Below, one piece after another: positions 1 to 9,490 of a DNA stretch of 64,000 bases (its first letter is position 1; every line of letters starts with the position of its first letter). Under the pieces are notes generated by a model. The model did no database searches, was not told the origin of the DNA, and saw nothing but the letters and a program-made list of their open reading frames with translations. The stretch covers positions 4,960,001 through 5,024,000 of the forward strand of contig JAULSN010000002.1 of assembly GCA_033439765.1 (NCBI GenBank), read 5' to 3'. This DNA comes from Lasiosphaeria ovina. Its lineage: Eukaryota > Ascomycota > Sordariomycetes > Sordariales > Lasiosphaeriaceae. The translations under genes were made by a program, and so were the position numbers.

Positions 1-900
1 CTTCTTCTTGTGGCTCAATCCGTTAGTTGATTGGCCGGGAAGTTGGGTTGAAACGCTACGGCGGTGAGCTCGAGGTTGGGGAGAAATAGACCTGGTCCGC
101 GCCGAGGGGTGCGACTCGGTGTGTGCTTTTGCGGGGTGGTGCTGTTTTCGCGATGCATCGAGGCCCGAGCCCGAAGTGCGCTGGCGGCGGACCTTGCGGC
201 TCTCGGCCTCGTCTTCAGACTCGGCCCTCGGCGCCTTCCGTTTGTGAGGCACCAACTTGTCAAGCGACTTGGGCTTGTCTTTGACGGTCGACGAGTTCCT
301 GGGCGAGTCCACCTGCGCCGTCTCCGAGTCGGACTTTGATTGCGCGTTGGAGGAGCGCCGGCGACGCTGAGGCGGAGAAGCCGGCGCGGAGCTTAAGCCG
401 CTCGACCCGTCCTTGTTTTTGGACTTTTCGGGTGCCTTCTTCTTCTTTGCTCCAAGGGGGCCCGGGCCATCATTTTGGCCATTGTTGCCACCGACCGACA
501 CGGTCTTGTCGGGTCGCTCAGCGCGATGGGCTCTGTCGACGTCGCGGTCCTGCTTCCCGTTAGAGTGCTGCTTCCGAGCGGGCGGCGCAGAGGACACGTC
601 CTCGCCGTCACTCTTGTCCTCGTGCTTGATGATCTTGCGCACTTTGGACGGCGAGTGGCCGTCCTTGCCGGGTAAAACGATGGTCTCGGCGTCGGAATTC
701 CCCTCTGCGGCGCCATCTTCATCGGGGGCATTTGATGCAGGCGCGCCGGGCCTGGCGTCCCTGCTTGGGGATTCGGGTTTTGGATTGGCGGGCGACTTGA
801 TCACGGCGGGGGGCTTGGGCTGATCGGAATCGCTGCTAGTCCGCTTGGGAGAAGCAGCAGGCTTCGTGGAGGCGGGCTCGACAGCATTCTGCGCATCCAT
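1..900 (-). CDS. Probable Hos4-like Set3-complex subunit, N-terminal part
   Basis: The reading frame starts at the ATG at 898-900 (MDAQNAVEPASTKP) and stays open for 300 codons to the left edge, so the C-terminal part lies outside the window. The visible protein is low-complexity, rich in Ser, Lys, Pro and Arg, with several basic nuclear-localisation-like clusters. The segments ETIVLPGKDGHSPSK, KVRKIIKHEDKSDGE and, near the edge, NGLSHKKK resemble what I recall of the N-terminal region of fungal ankyrin-repeat Hos4 proteins. Hos4 is a subunit of the Set3 histone deacetylase complex, which acts on meiotic and secondary-metabolite genes. The diagnostic ankyrin repeats would lie beyond the edge and are not visible, so the name is an inference. 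It could also be another disordered nuclear protein. It is divergent from the ALKBH6-like gene. Confidence 0.55.
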   Translation of the reverse strand, partial: MDAQNAVEPASTKPAASPKRTSSDSDQPKPPAVIKSPANPKPESPSRDARPGAPASNAPDEDGAAEGNSDAETIVLPGKDGHSPSKVRKIIKHEDKSDGEDVSSAPPARKQHSNGKQDRDVDRAHRAERPDKTVSVGGNNGQNDGPGPLGAKKKKAPEKSKNKDGSSGLSSAPASPPQRRRRSSNAQSKSDSETAQVDSPRNSSTVKDKPKSLDKLVPHKRKAPRAESEDEAESRKVRRQRTSGSGLDASRKQHHPAKAHTESHPSARTRSISPQPRAHRRSVSTQLPGQSTNGLSHKKK

Positions 901-2435
901 GTCATCTAATTCAAAGACAAACCACCGTCTTGCACCATCCTGGTCGCTGCTTTGGCTGGGGCTCGACAACGCACGCGCAGAGGCAGCGATGCGTTTGGCG
1001 ATTGAATCAAGTCGCGGGACACGATGCGCCAGACAGCCCCGGTGCGAGTGTGGTGTGGAAGGAGCGGAATCGATCGACGGCAAGCCGACTCAAACCTGCA
1101 CAGCCGCCCCGTGAGGTGTCCAGAGAGAATGCCCAGGCAGGCGCACGCGAGAGGAACAGTGAGCGGTCCAGGCGCACGAGCAGAGACGAGCGCAGCGGAA
1201 GACAGGCGTCGAAAAAGTGAACAAAAGCAGGCGAAATGGCCGCACGACTCGCTAGACTAGATAGCAATACAAGCGGTCGATAGAGATGAAAGCGGATTGC
1301 CGATTGTCGATAAAAGCGTGTTTCTTTGCGAAGGGGGCGTCGGGAACAGTAGTGCAGTAAGTATCCAACCTTGTATTTGGCTGAACGCAAATGGGAAGCA
1401 GGGGAACTTGGAGATTCCCAGATCAAAGTCTGATCGCCACAGCCGCTGATTGGCTGGTTTGTCCACGGCGGGCGAGACAGCCCCCCTCGGCGCGCGGCGC
1501 TCACTCCCACTCCGCCCACCACCAAATCCAACACCAGCCAACGGCGGTCGAAAGAGCGGGAGGCGGTCACGCCCAGGCTGCGCAGGCAGTTTGCTGCATT
1601 GGCCCGCCGTCGCATGCCGTCGTTTCGATGACTCCTTTTCTTCTTCTTTTCCATCGACAAGGCTCTCCTCCATTTCTCCTCCCGCCCAAAAAAAGCATTT
1701 CTTTTTAATTCATTTTCGTTAATTAATCCACAACGTGCGGAACTACTGTTGGCCCCTCGTTTTTACACTACAGCTGCAGCCTCCCTTCTCTTTCCTTTCC
1801 TCCCCCCCATCACATCTTCCTGGTCTTCTGGCGGGTTTTCCATTCCATCTGGCTCGGTCCAGCTTGGTTGGCGCATACGTAGTTGCGACAGTGGACAGAT
1901 TGGAGCTCAGTTTCCCAAGGTTTCATAGCACACATTAACAGCACAGCGCCCCAACCTAACGTTACCCAAATGGACACCTCGCACTCCACCTCACTTCCCC
2001 TTGCTCCTTCCTTCCGTTCTCTGCGGAGCTCCATGCCAGGCCCATGCTTTCAATGGCCTCAATGGCCTGCGCTCCCCTTTCGGCCCGCCTTGTTCCCAGA
2101 TTCCATCCCGTGTCAGGCCCACCACCTCCTCTCCCTTTTCCATTTTGGAGGCCGCAAACTGGCCCGTCCAATGTTCCCGTTTCCTCAACGCCAGCTGCTC
2201 CATGTTGCCGCTCCGCAGCCGCAGATTATTAGAGCCGTTGCCTAGAACCTGCCTGGTACCTCTAGCCTGCTGCGCCTTTCTCGCCGCCGGCTGCGGCTGC
2301 GAAATGCTCTGAGCGAACCAACAAAGGACACTGAGCACAGTCAGTACCTACCCAGCCAAGCCAAGCCAACATCATCCCCGGAATCGCATTGCGCGTACGG
2401 TACATAGACTTCGCCGTGTGCTCCTTACCTCCCCC
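901..2435. other. Divergent intergenic region, no supported gene
   Basis: About 1.5 kb separates the left-edge gene (-) from the ALKBH6-like gene (+), so it must hold both promoters. There are pyrimidine-rich tracts around 1620-1720 and 1780-1830, typical of fungal 5' flanks. Several ORFs of 70-217 codons cross the region on both strands, but none shows a domain, biased composition or splice continuation, and I do not call them genes. Confidence 0.5.
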
Positions 2436-3244
2436 ATGATGGAGCTTCCTTCGTCGTTAGAGAGCTGCCGGATCGCAGCGCTGCCGCCATCGGCCTACTA
2501 CATTCCCAACTTCCTCAGCGAAGAAGAGGAGCGGGCAATCTTGCAAAAGGTAAGGTACTTTGGGCATGCTCGCCAAACCCACTCGCCTCCACATCTAATT
2601 CCATGATGGGCAAAAAGGTCGAGACGGCACCCAGGGCGCGATGGCGTCAACTCACGCACCGCCGCCTTCAAACTTGGCCTTCCGATCTCGTCAAAGACAC
2701 GCTCCTCGATTCCCGACCGCTCCCTGATTGGCTTGAGGAACCCGTCGTCTCCCGCATCTTGTCCATTTCCGTTGCGGCTGGCGAGGCGAACCTATTTGCA
2801 TCCAGCCCTCATAGCCGGCCCAACCATGTCCTGATCAACGAATACCCCCCGAATACGGGCATCATGCCGCATAAAGATGGCGCCGCATATCACCCTGTGG
2901 TTTGTACAGTGAGTCTCGGTTCTAGCATATGCCTCAACCTCTACAAGAGCAAGGAAGACGGCGCGATCGAGCCGGAGCCTACGTGGAGAATCTTGCAAGA
3001 GCCCCGAAGCCTTCTTATCACGACGGCCGAGCTCTATTCGGAATACCTGCATGGAATAGAGCCTATTTCGGAAGACGTAGACATTACGGAGCATTCGATA
3101 GCGAACTGGACTCTTTTGCGTTCGCCCTCGTCGTACGAGGATGGGCGCCACGAGCGAGAGACGCGCATCAGCCTCACCTATCGTGACGTTTTGAAGGTGT
3201 CTAAGCTTGGTGACAAGCTGGGGCCCATGTTCAAACGCCCGTGA
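2436..3244 (+). CDS. ALKBH6-like 2-oxoglutarate/Fe(II) dioxygenase
   Basis: Two exons, 2436-2549 and 2618-3244, joined over a 68-base intron, give 246 residues. Two ATGs stand in tandem at 2436 and 2439; the first was taken. The protein has the AlkB fold signatures: NHVLINEY before the active site, the iron ligands in PHKDG (His123 and Asp125) and YLHGI (His183), and RISLTYR (Arg221 and Arg227) for 2-oxoglutarate and substrate. The N-terminal stretch YYIPNFLSEEEE and the length match the ALKBH6 subgroup better than the DNA-repair AlkB proteins. Members of the family oxidatively demethylate nucleic acids; the physiological substrate of this subgroup is poorly defined. The intron ends in AAG rather than the usual CAG or TAG. 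The stop lies 13 bases from the stop of the convergent DFG10-like gene, so the transcripts must overlap. Confidence 0.88.
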
Positions 3245-3257
3245 TGGGGCTACAGTC

Positions 3258-4329
3258 TCAGAACAAAAACGGTATCATGTTCCATTTCCCCGCGACCGCC
3301 CCGGCCCCGAACTTCTCGCCATACCACTTGTGAGTTCCCGATGCTGTGGCCCCGAGGTTGATTGCCACAAATAACAGAGCGCACAACAGTGTTTTGTTAC
3401 ACAACTGGCCGGGCGGAGCCGTGACGACGGCTAGTGAGAGATAGACGAGACACTCGCAGGTGTAGTGCGGACAAATCAGATGCCGAAAGAGCCCCTCGTC
3501 TGGGAGCGAATACTTCTTCAGCCCTGCAAGGTACTTGTGACATTTGTATTGATTGACCCAGGCGAACAGGGATATCGGGGTGGCAACCAGAATTTTGAAC
3601 AGAGATGCCGTGTTAGCTATGTCCCCGGGACGCCTGTCCAAGATGGATTCTGTACCGTGTCAACTAGGCCGGGCCACGTAAATCTGCGGCTGGAGGGATC
3701 TTACTCGATCCGTCGACCCATATGGACACGCTGATGCATAGATAGAAGCAGAGTCCCAGAACCCAGTGAACAAACCAAATTGTGGATTTTGACGGCTTGA
3801 TGATGGTTGCGTGCTCGAACACGCGCCTGCTTGCCTGCAGGAACATGATAATCCAAGCCACTGCCACCTGTCCCAAGGCTACGGGTGGCCCTGACTCGGC
3901 CGCCACCTGGCGCGCTGCAATGTGGTCCAAGAGACGTCCCTGGGCGAGGTATTGGACAAGCCAGAGGAGAGAGCAGCCGAGTGAAGCCATGTAAAAAGCC
4001 ACAAACCAAGAGTGCGGGATTTGCCCCCAAGACGAAACGGCCGCGACCAGCGAGAGCAGTCGGTCACGGCTCGGTGAGATTTGGGGGGCAGGTGTCCCGG
4101 CCTGCTGCTGCCCCTGTTGATGTTGGCCTTCTCGCTGCTGCTGCTGCTGCTTATTATTATGGGCCTTGCGCGCCCCGTAGTCCATCAGCAGCGTCCTCGC
4201 CTCGACGGGCGTCGCCGCTACCACCGCCACACCGCCCGCCGCACCGAGGAAGAAGGCCCGGCACCACTGCGAGGGCTGGACGGCGGCCAGGGTCGCAACC
4301 GCGTCGTGGGCGAACTGAGGCCATGGCAT
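3258..4329 (-). CDS. Polyprenal reductase, SRD5A3/DFG10 family
   Basis: Two exons, 4329-3705 and 3649-3258, flank a 55-base intron and give 338 residues. The start is MPWPQFAHD at 4329; the frame is open further upstream but without a convincing context. The C-terminal 130 residues carry the steroid 5-alpha-reductase family signature: QYKCHKYLAGLKKYSLP, then CPHYTCECLVYL with the conserved His-Tyr and Glu, and a terminal HKWYGEKFG segment ending in WNMIPFLF. Family members of this subgroup reduce polyprenal for dolichol synthesis in the ER, supplying the lipid carrier for N-glycosylation. Several hydrophobic segments are visible, consistent with a multi-pass ER protein. An unusual glutamine-rich insert (about residues 57-75, a CTG/TTG-rich run in the DNA) lies between the first membrane segment and the core. 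It is convergent with the ALKBH6-like gene. Confidence 0.88.
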
Positions 4330-4736
4330 GCTGGTTGTTGGTTGTTGGTTGCTGGTTGCCCTCTCCGTCAAGCTGAACCTAAACCTGGCCGCGTGCGGGG
4401 CGGAGGACGTGATGTGGTTTTGGTTATAATCTGTGCCAGCTTGAGCATGACCAAACCAAACCCGGAGTCCCGGAGTCCGGACCAAAACACCACACGCTCT
4501 CCCGAGTCCCAATGAATGAATGAATGAAAGCTTGTTCGTACAGTGTCGACTTGTGGAGAGATATCCGTAAAGAGAGGGAGAGATTTAAAGTTCGAGCCCA
4601 GGCTTTGGCCACCGCTGCTGGCCTTGCTTTAGGGAGGGGGGAAAGCTCGGGCGCGGGATGGGGATGGGTCTCACATTTTTTTCTGGTTCCACTGTCTCGG
4701 TATCCGCTGGGGTTGCGCACGGGCCAGTCCACACTG

Positions 4737-4746
4737 CCTATATAAC
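4737..4746 (+). promoter_or_regulatory. TATA box of a candidate small gene
   Basis: The sequence CCTATATAAC is followed by a pyrimidine-rich tract (4748-4792) and then an A/C-rich leader that runs to the ATG at 4881. This is the classic order of a fungal core promoter. It points rightward, away from the DFG10-like gene. Confidence 0.45.
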
Positions 4747-4880
4747 AATCTCTGCCCGCCCGCCCTTTCTCTTCTTTTTCCTTTTTTTTCTTCATGTCGA
4801 CAATACTTCAGTAAGCCACCCTCCAAAAACAGCACAACATTCACAACCAACCCATCGTTCAATCAATCACCAGCATCAAA

Positions 4881-5003
4881 ATGCTAACCGCACCGCGCCA
4901 ACAGGAGAATCATTTCTATAGTAGTCGTCCACTTTTGTGTTCCCTAAAGGAGCTACAGATCCCACCCGGGTTGATGATCCATATCCTCGGCACCCTACAG
5001 TGA
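4881..5003 (+). CDS. Candidate 40-residue small protein
   Basis: An ATG in good fungal context (CATCAAAATGC) opens a 40-codon frame beginning MLTAPRQQENHFYSS and ending in TGA at 5001-5003. A TATA box lies about 140 bases upstream, followed by a CT-rich initiator tract and an AC-rich leader, so transcription here is likely. I do not recognise the protein. It has a polar N-terminal third and a more hydrophobic C-terminal part (IPPGLMIHILG), with no signal peptide. Two other readings are possible. The last codons contain a GTGAGA that could be a splice donor to an exon I cannot place. Or this is the upstream ORF of a transcript whose main frame I did not find. The 700 bases downstream hold no good coding frame. 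Confidence 0.35.
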   Translation: MLTAPRQQENHFYSSRPLLCSLKELQIPPGLMIHILGTLQ

Positions 5004-5735
5004 GAACCATTTTACTCTCGATCTGCCTGCACAAGGCGGCGGTCGCTGGCTTTTCGGGGCTGCGGCTGTATAGAGAGTGGCGATGATCTGTACCCTGTCC
5101 TTTCGAGGTCTTGCTTTCGAGCGCTCGGGCGGGGTGGGTGCCGATGGAAGTCTGACCGGCCTCTATTTTTTATTTTATTTTTCGCTCTTGGGCTGTTGAT
5201 GCTTGGAACGAGAAGAAGAAGCGATCTCTCTGTATCTGGAATCTGCTATCGTCTGCAAGATGTTGGTCTAAATTGCGACGGTCCTTGTCTACGAAGGGGG
5301 CAATCAAGTTGTGCGATGATCGACAACAGATAGGCGCAGTCGTTGACTACCGTGCGATGGCACTGGGATTAGGGAGAGTCGTTCGGTGTCGATTCGCTGG
5401 CCGCGTTCAACGTTTCGAACGCATTGATTGCCAGGTGGCACGGTAGCATTGTCGTCGTGGGACTTGGCAGGGAACCGCTGTCGCAGTGTCTCCGATTTTG
5501 CGTAGATCGCTAGTCCAGCACATTTTGGCCGGCTATCAATTATAGACAGCCGTAGTCTCGTACAACCTACGTTGATTGGGATCTGTGCCGTTTATTTCCC
5601 CCTCATGCCTTCTTAGCTTTACCACTAAAGAATATTCTGCCATTATTCCATTCTCCGTCTCACTTTCCTGTGCCAAACTCCATCTAAGCCTAAACGAACT
5701 CTTGAACCTAATTAGCCAGCTATACATGTATCTCT
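5004..5735. other. Intergenic, probable 3' UTRs
   Basis: This stretch lies between the candidate small gene and the 3' end of the zinc-ribbon gene, which read toward each other. It is locally AT-rich (5165-5185, 5610-5740) and holds only short ORFs without recognisable features. Long 3' UTRs from both sides are the simplest explanation. Confidence 0.4.
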
Positions 5736-8195
5736 TCACTTTGATGCCCGCGGCGTTGACTCCTCGGCGTCGCGTGTCAAGTCCGTGCTGATGATCAAGT
5801 CGTCCTTGCCCCTCAAGTGCAGAACGATCGTCAGTCCCTGAATGCCAACATCGTCGTCTTCGCCCAACTGACTGCCGGCGTCGAGGCCCAGACCCTCATC
5901 TTCATTTGTGTCCGTCGTTGACGTTGTTCCAACCATACTGCGCCGCATCTCGTGAGGGGCTAGATCTGAGTGCTGTCTCTTCCATCGCGTCGAATAAGCC
6001 GTAAACTCGGCCTCGCTGCCCTGACCTGCTGCCAGCCCGCCCGGCGACACCGTCGAGCTCACAGTCCCGCGTGGAGAGCCACCGACGCTTGTACTCACTG
6101 TCGCCGTCGTTGCCACCACCTGCCATGGTTGTGCTTGAGTGTGCGTGACCGGTGAAGTGCGAATTCCGCCAGGCACATCTGCTTTGCCCTGCGATGCTCT
6201 GGCGACTGCTGCTACAAATGGAGCCGCGGCTTTTGCCACAGGCAGTGGCCTTAGGGGGGAATGACGGTCATACTCTTCCTCAGCCAGCTGTCCCTGCTGC
6301 TGATGGGCCAGACCGGGACTGCTCTTGGTAGCGACCTGCTTGAGCCTTCCCTCGAGAGTACCCGGCTTGTTTGAGGGATACTTGAGCCAGCCCGGCGGGC
6401 TCGACACGCGAACCCGGGGGACGCGACGCCCTCTAGCGTCTACATCCACCTCAAGCACCTTCTCCAGAGCTCCAGAGCTCGCCTGCTGGGCCAGCACCTT
6501 CACGCGCTGGACCACCGGGGATGGCACTCGGCCGTTGACTACTTCGGCTCGCGGGCTGGGTCTTCGGTCGATTGCCATACTGCTCTGCGGCTGGGGCGCA
6601 ATAGGCTCATCTGCATCATGAGTATCGTGCAGCCATTCCGGCTCGTATCTATAAAGATTGCTGTTGGCAAGTGAGGCTAGTCGGGACTCTAGAATGCTGG
6701 AAAGCAACCCAGTCTCCTTTGTTAGCTCGATAGGAGCTGGACGAAATCGGTCGCGGGTTTGATCTTGGACTTGAAGAAGACCGGTGTTGCCGCCGCTGTA
6801 TGCGTTGTTATGCTGCTCTCTTGCCTCTTGTGGCTCGGCGAGTTTATCCCCGTGCTGGTCTTCCTTTAATGGGATGTTATGGAAGTGTTTCGAGGAGAGA
6901 CTTGTCTCTGGAATCGTATTGGGCAGGTCTGGCTCTGGCTCCAAGACTCTTGTCGTCTTTGCAATCTGGTCGGCCACGACAAATGGGTTGTTCTTCTGTA
7001 CCGTTGTAGTTAATTAGCTAGTCATCCAGGACTGGCAACACGACGAGGAAGAAATATCAAGACTCCAGAAATAACAGGCTGGTCTATCTGCCAAGACACA
7101 GACCCAAAGAAGAAGAGCAAATTGTACTGGGGACTCTTACCACTGAGCCCCTCTTGCCAACGAGTGGAACTTGTGAATCTGCTCTTGGCTGCTCCTCGCG
7201 GCTGTCTTTGATAAATGTCGTCTCAGGGTGGTCCACGTTCCCGTGAGTGAGCACCGCCTCGGGCGTCACAGGGCGGCTAGCATCTGCAACGTCTGGCAGG
7301 TCCTGCCGACGTTGCCTGTCCATCATGATCAAAGATGCCTCGCGCTTACATTTCACGCAGAGGGGGTGGCCGCAAGAAGGACAAAAGGCCTGCGGCACAA
7401 TCTTGTCACCACAAACATGGCATATCCTGCGCGGCTTTGGGAGGTTGGGCACACCGGCCCTCGCAAGAGACAGTCCGTCTTCGTCGTCCGACAACTAGCC
7501 GGGCGGCCGCGGGATGCCATATTGCTCAAACAGCTGCCTTGCTGCCTGTCGCCGGCCTGCCGGGGTCGTGGCCAAAGAGTCCTGTCCAGTCCCAAACGAC
7601 ATCATCGATGGCGCAGATATCTCTCGGGTGCGGCTCTTGGACCTGCTGCCCTGGCCCTGCTGCCCTGGCCGGTTCAGGTCCGGTAGAGAGGCATACATGT
7701 CGGGCGACGTCGGCTCCGAGTTCTCCTCGGACGCAACGGCGTGGCGAATTGTTCTGAGAATGCTGTAGTCCACGGCACTAGATATTAATTGCCTCTGGCG
7801 GCTTGGGATACGGATTGTGAGTTCTATTGTCCTGCTGTGCGAAGCTGGCTGCACGAAGCTGGACTCGAGCCCGAGTCTGCGTCCCTAGCCAAACTGGCAT
7901 CCAGTTCTGTCAGCACCGACCCGAATACCGCCGAACGAGGCCAGCTCTTCATGCCGTGAACATGAGATGAGCATAGACGTACCAGCTCGCTCTCCCGATC
8001 TCTCTGCAAGAGACGGCGGTATGCGTATGAATCCGAGCGTGATCTTCTTCCAGCGAACTGGCTGATACGATACCCAACAAGCCCTTGCGTAGTCTCGTCG
8101 ACGTCGTCGAGCCCTAGAACTGAAGTTGAAATAGACGACGGGACGGACCACGTGGGCTCGAGCAGCGCAGAACTTCTAGAGGTGGCTGTGACCAT
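5736..8195 (-). CDS. Zinc-ribbon protein of unknown function, with an in-frame TAG
   Basis: Three exons can be joined: 8195-7983, 7884-7495 and its continuation 7494-7141, and 6995-5736. The introns of 98 and 145 bases have good GT-AG ends (GTACGT and GTAAGA donors). The product would be about 738 residues but for a TAG at 7497-7495 inside exon 2, between IPRPPG and LSDDEDG. The frame is identical on both sides and no plausible donor exists to splice the TAG out. Just after it comes a zinc ribbon, CHVCGDK...CPSCGH...CVKC, then a long disordered region with Pro- and Ser-rich segments, ending in an acidic tail. I recall related fungal proteins with a tryptophan at this place, so TGG to TAG is a likely origin. 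Alternatives are readthrough, a sequencing error, or two separate genes. Function unknown; metal binding is inferred from the cysteines. Confidence 0.6.
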
Positions 8196-8227
8196 CACAG
8201 GGCATTCGCGTCAGTGTACAAAAGCAT
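8195..8227 (-). promoter_or_regulatory. Upstream ORF overlapping the zinc-ribbon start codon
   Basis: A 10-codon ORF (MLLYTDANAL) starts at 8227 and ends with TGA whose last two bases... precisely, the TGA and the main ATG share an A in the order TGATG at 8197-8193. A TATA-like GTATATTCC lies just upstream at about 8237-8246. The overlap geometry is the one used for termination-reinitiation, so it may set translation of the zinc-ribbon gene. This is inference from position only. Confidence 0.4.
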
Positions 8228-8674
8228 AGTGGCGTGGAATATACAGTCTGATACGGGATGTTCAGTAATGATGTATTGGCCGGTGTGAGACCCGAGCGAG
8301 ACCTTTGGCAGTTGGATTGCCGGTTCAAAAGAATGCCTTTGGGGATTTTCGGGTTGTCTCTTAAAAAACGAGGTGCAGCTGCACACGCACAGACAAGGAG
8401 AGCAAATTTGCCGAATCAGCTCAGCTCTAGAGGTCGCGCCTTCCCATCCCACTCGGATTACTAGTACTAGGAGGGCCGCCTACGTGGCGACTGCCCTGCC
8501 TCACCCCAAATTATATGCAAGACACGGCAGGCACTACAGGGAGTCACACAAACCAGAGAAGCAAATATCAAAGGTAGGGCTCAAAGCACCAGCATGCTTT
8601 GACGTGTATCTCTATGACTAGGAAATCTTGGCATATAAATACAGGGCGGGAGTCGTCAGAGGTTGTATGTACAT
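8228..8674. other. Promoter of zinc-ribbon gene and 3' UTR of ATP16
   Basis: Both neighbours are on the minus strand, so this 450-base gap combines the 3' end of the ATP synthase delta gene with the promoter of the zinc-ribbon gene. No coding frame of interest was seen. Confidence 0.5.
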
Positions 8675-9490
8675 TTACTTCAGGTGGTGCTGCAGGCTCT
8701 CGAGAACCTAGCCATAATCATTAGCAGCTGCATATGCGCAGATAGTGGGATGGAAGAAGCGCTCACCTCGAGCTCGATCTTGGCCTCGGCAACATCCTGC
8801 TCGCTGCCGCCTCCGCTCGCGACCTTCTGCGCCTCGGCGATCTGTGACCGAACAGCCTCGGGGCTGAAGTCCTCCAGGGGGAAGCCCTCGACGGCGGTGA
8901 TGCTCATGAGAGAGTTGGGCTGGACAATGGCAAAGCCTCCGGACACTGAAGGCCGTGTCAGCTTAAAAGAGCGAGCATCGTCAGGGGGAAGTTGACTAAC
9001 AGAAGAACTGCTTGCTGCCACCGCTCTCCTCGATGATCTCGACAACACCGGGCTTTAGCTGCTCAATCGAGGGCACATGGCCGGCGAGAACGCCCATATC
9101 GCCCGACTCGGCGGGGAGGTTGACCTGGACGACATCCTGGGACTTGTAGATGGCCTATATAGATGGCGGAAATAAACAACTCATCAGCCATCGCTCGGAG
9201 GGATCGAGCATCATGTGCGCGGGGCCGTCGTTGCCGTTAGTCTTCGGCCCAGCGGATCATGGCGTACCTGGTGAGGGAGCGACAAGCTAAGGCGAATCTG
9301 TTGCGGGCGGCATTGTCTGCGGTTAGAACGGTCTGCATTGCATCGGCGAGGGGGTTCGGGCGGGAGCCACGGTGGCCATTGGACATGCCTTATCGGGGAC
9401 GGCCTCGGCGTAGCCTCTGCGCTGCAGCGGCGCGCTGAAAGCTGTCGGGCGCACCCGGAGAGCCGCGCGGGCAATGCGGAGAGAGTTCAT
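8675..9490 (-). CDS. ATP16: Mitochondrial F1 ATP synthase delta subunit
   Basis: Five exons (9490-9389, 9297-9268, 9154-9001, 8945-8767, 8707-8675) give 165 residues, the length I recall for the Neurospora subunit. The N-terminus MNSLRIARAALRVRP with RRGYAEA is a typical cleavable mitochondrial presequence. The mature part shows the delta/epsilon beta-sandwich: KSQDVVQVNLP, GDMGVLAGHVPSIEQLKPG and LSGGFAIVQP, followed by the C-terminal helices ending in VLESLQHHLK. The protein sits in the central stalk of the F1 sector with gamma and epsilon and couples rotation to ATP synthesis. The first intron (9388-9298) starts with GC, not GT (AAG then GCATGT). No GT donor keeps the frame, and the GC site restores the conserved LSLSLPHQ segment exactly. 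The other introns are GT-AG, 55-113 bases long. Exon 2 is only 30 bases. Confidence 0.95.

Noticed and set aside
1007..1673. Overlapping minus-strand frames of 138 and 217 codons near the left gene
   Set aside because: They overlap each other in different frames, have no signatures, and lie in the promoter region of two divergent genes.
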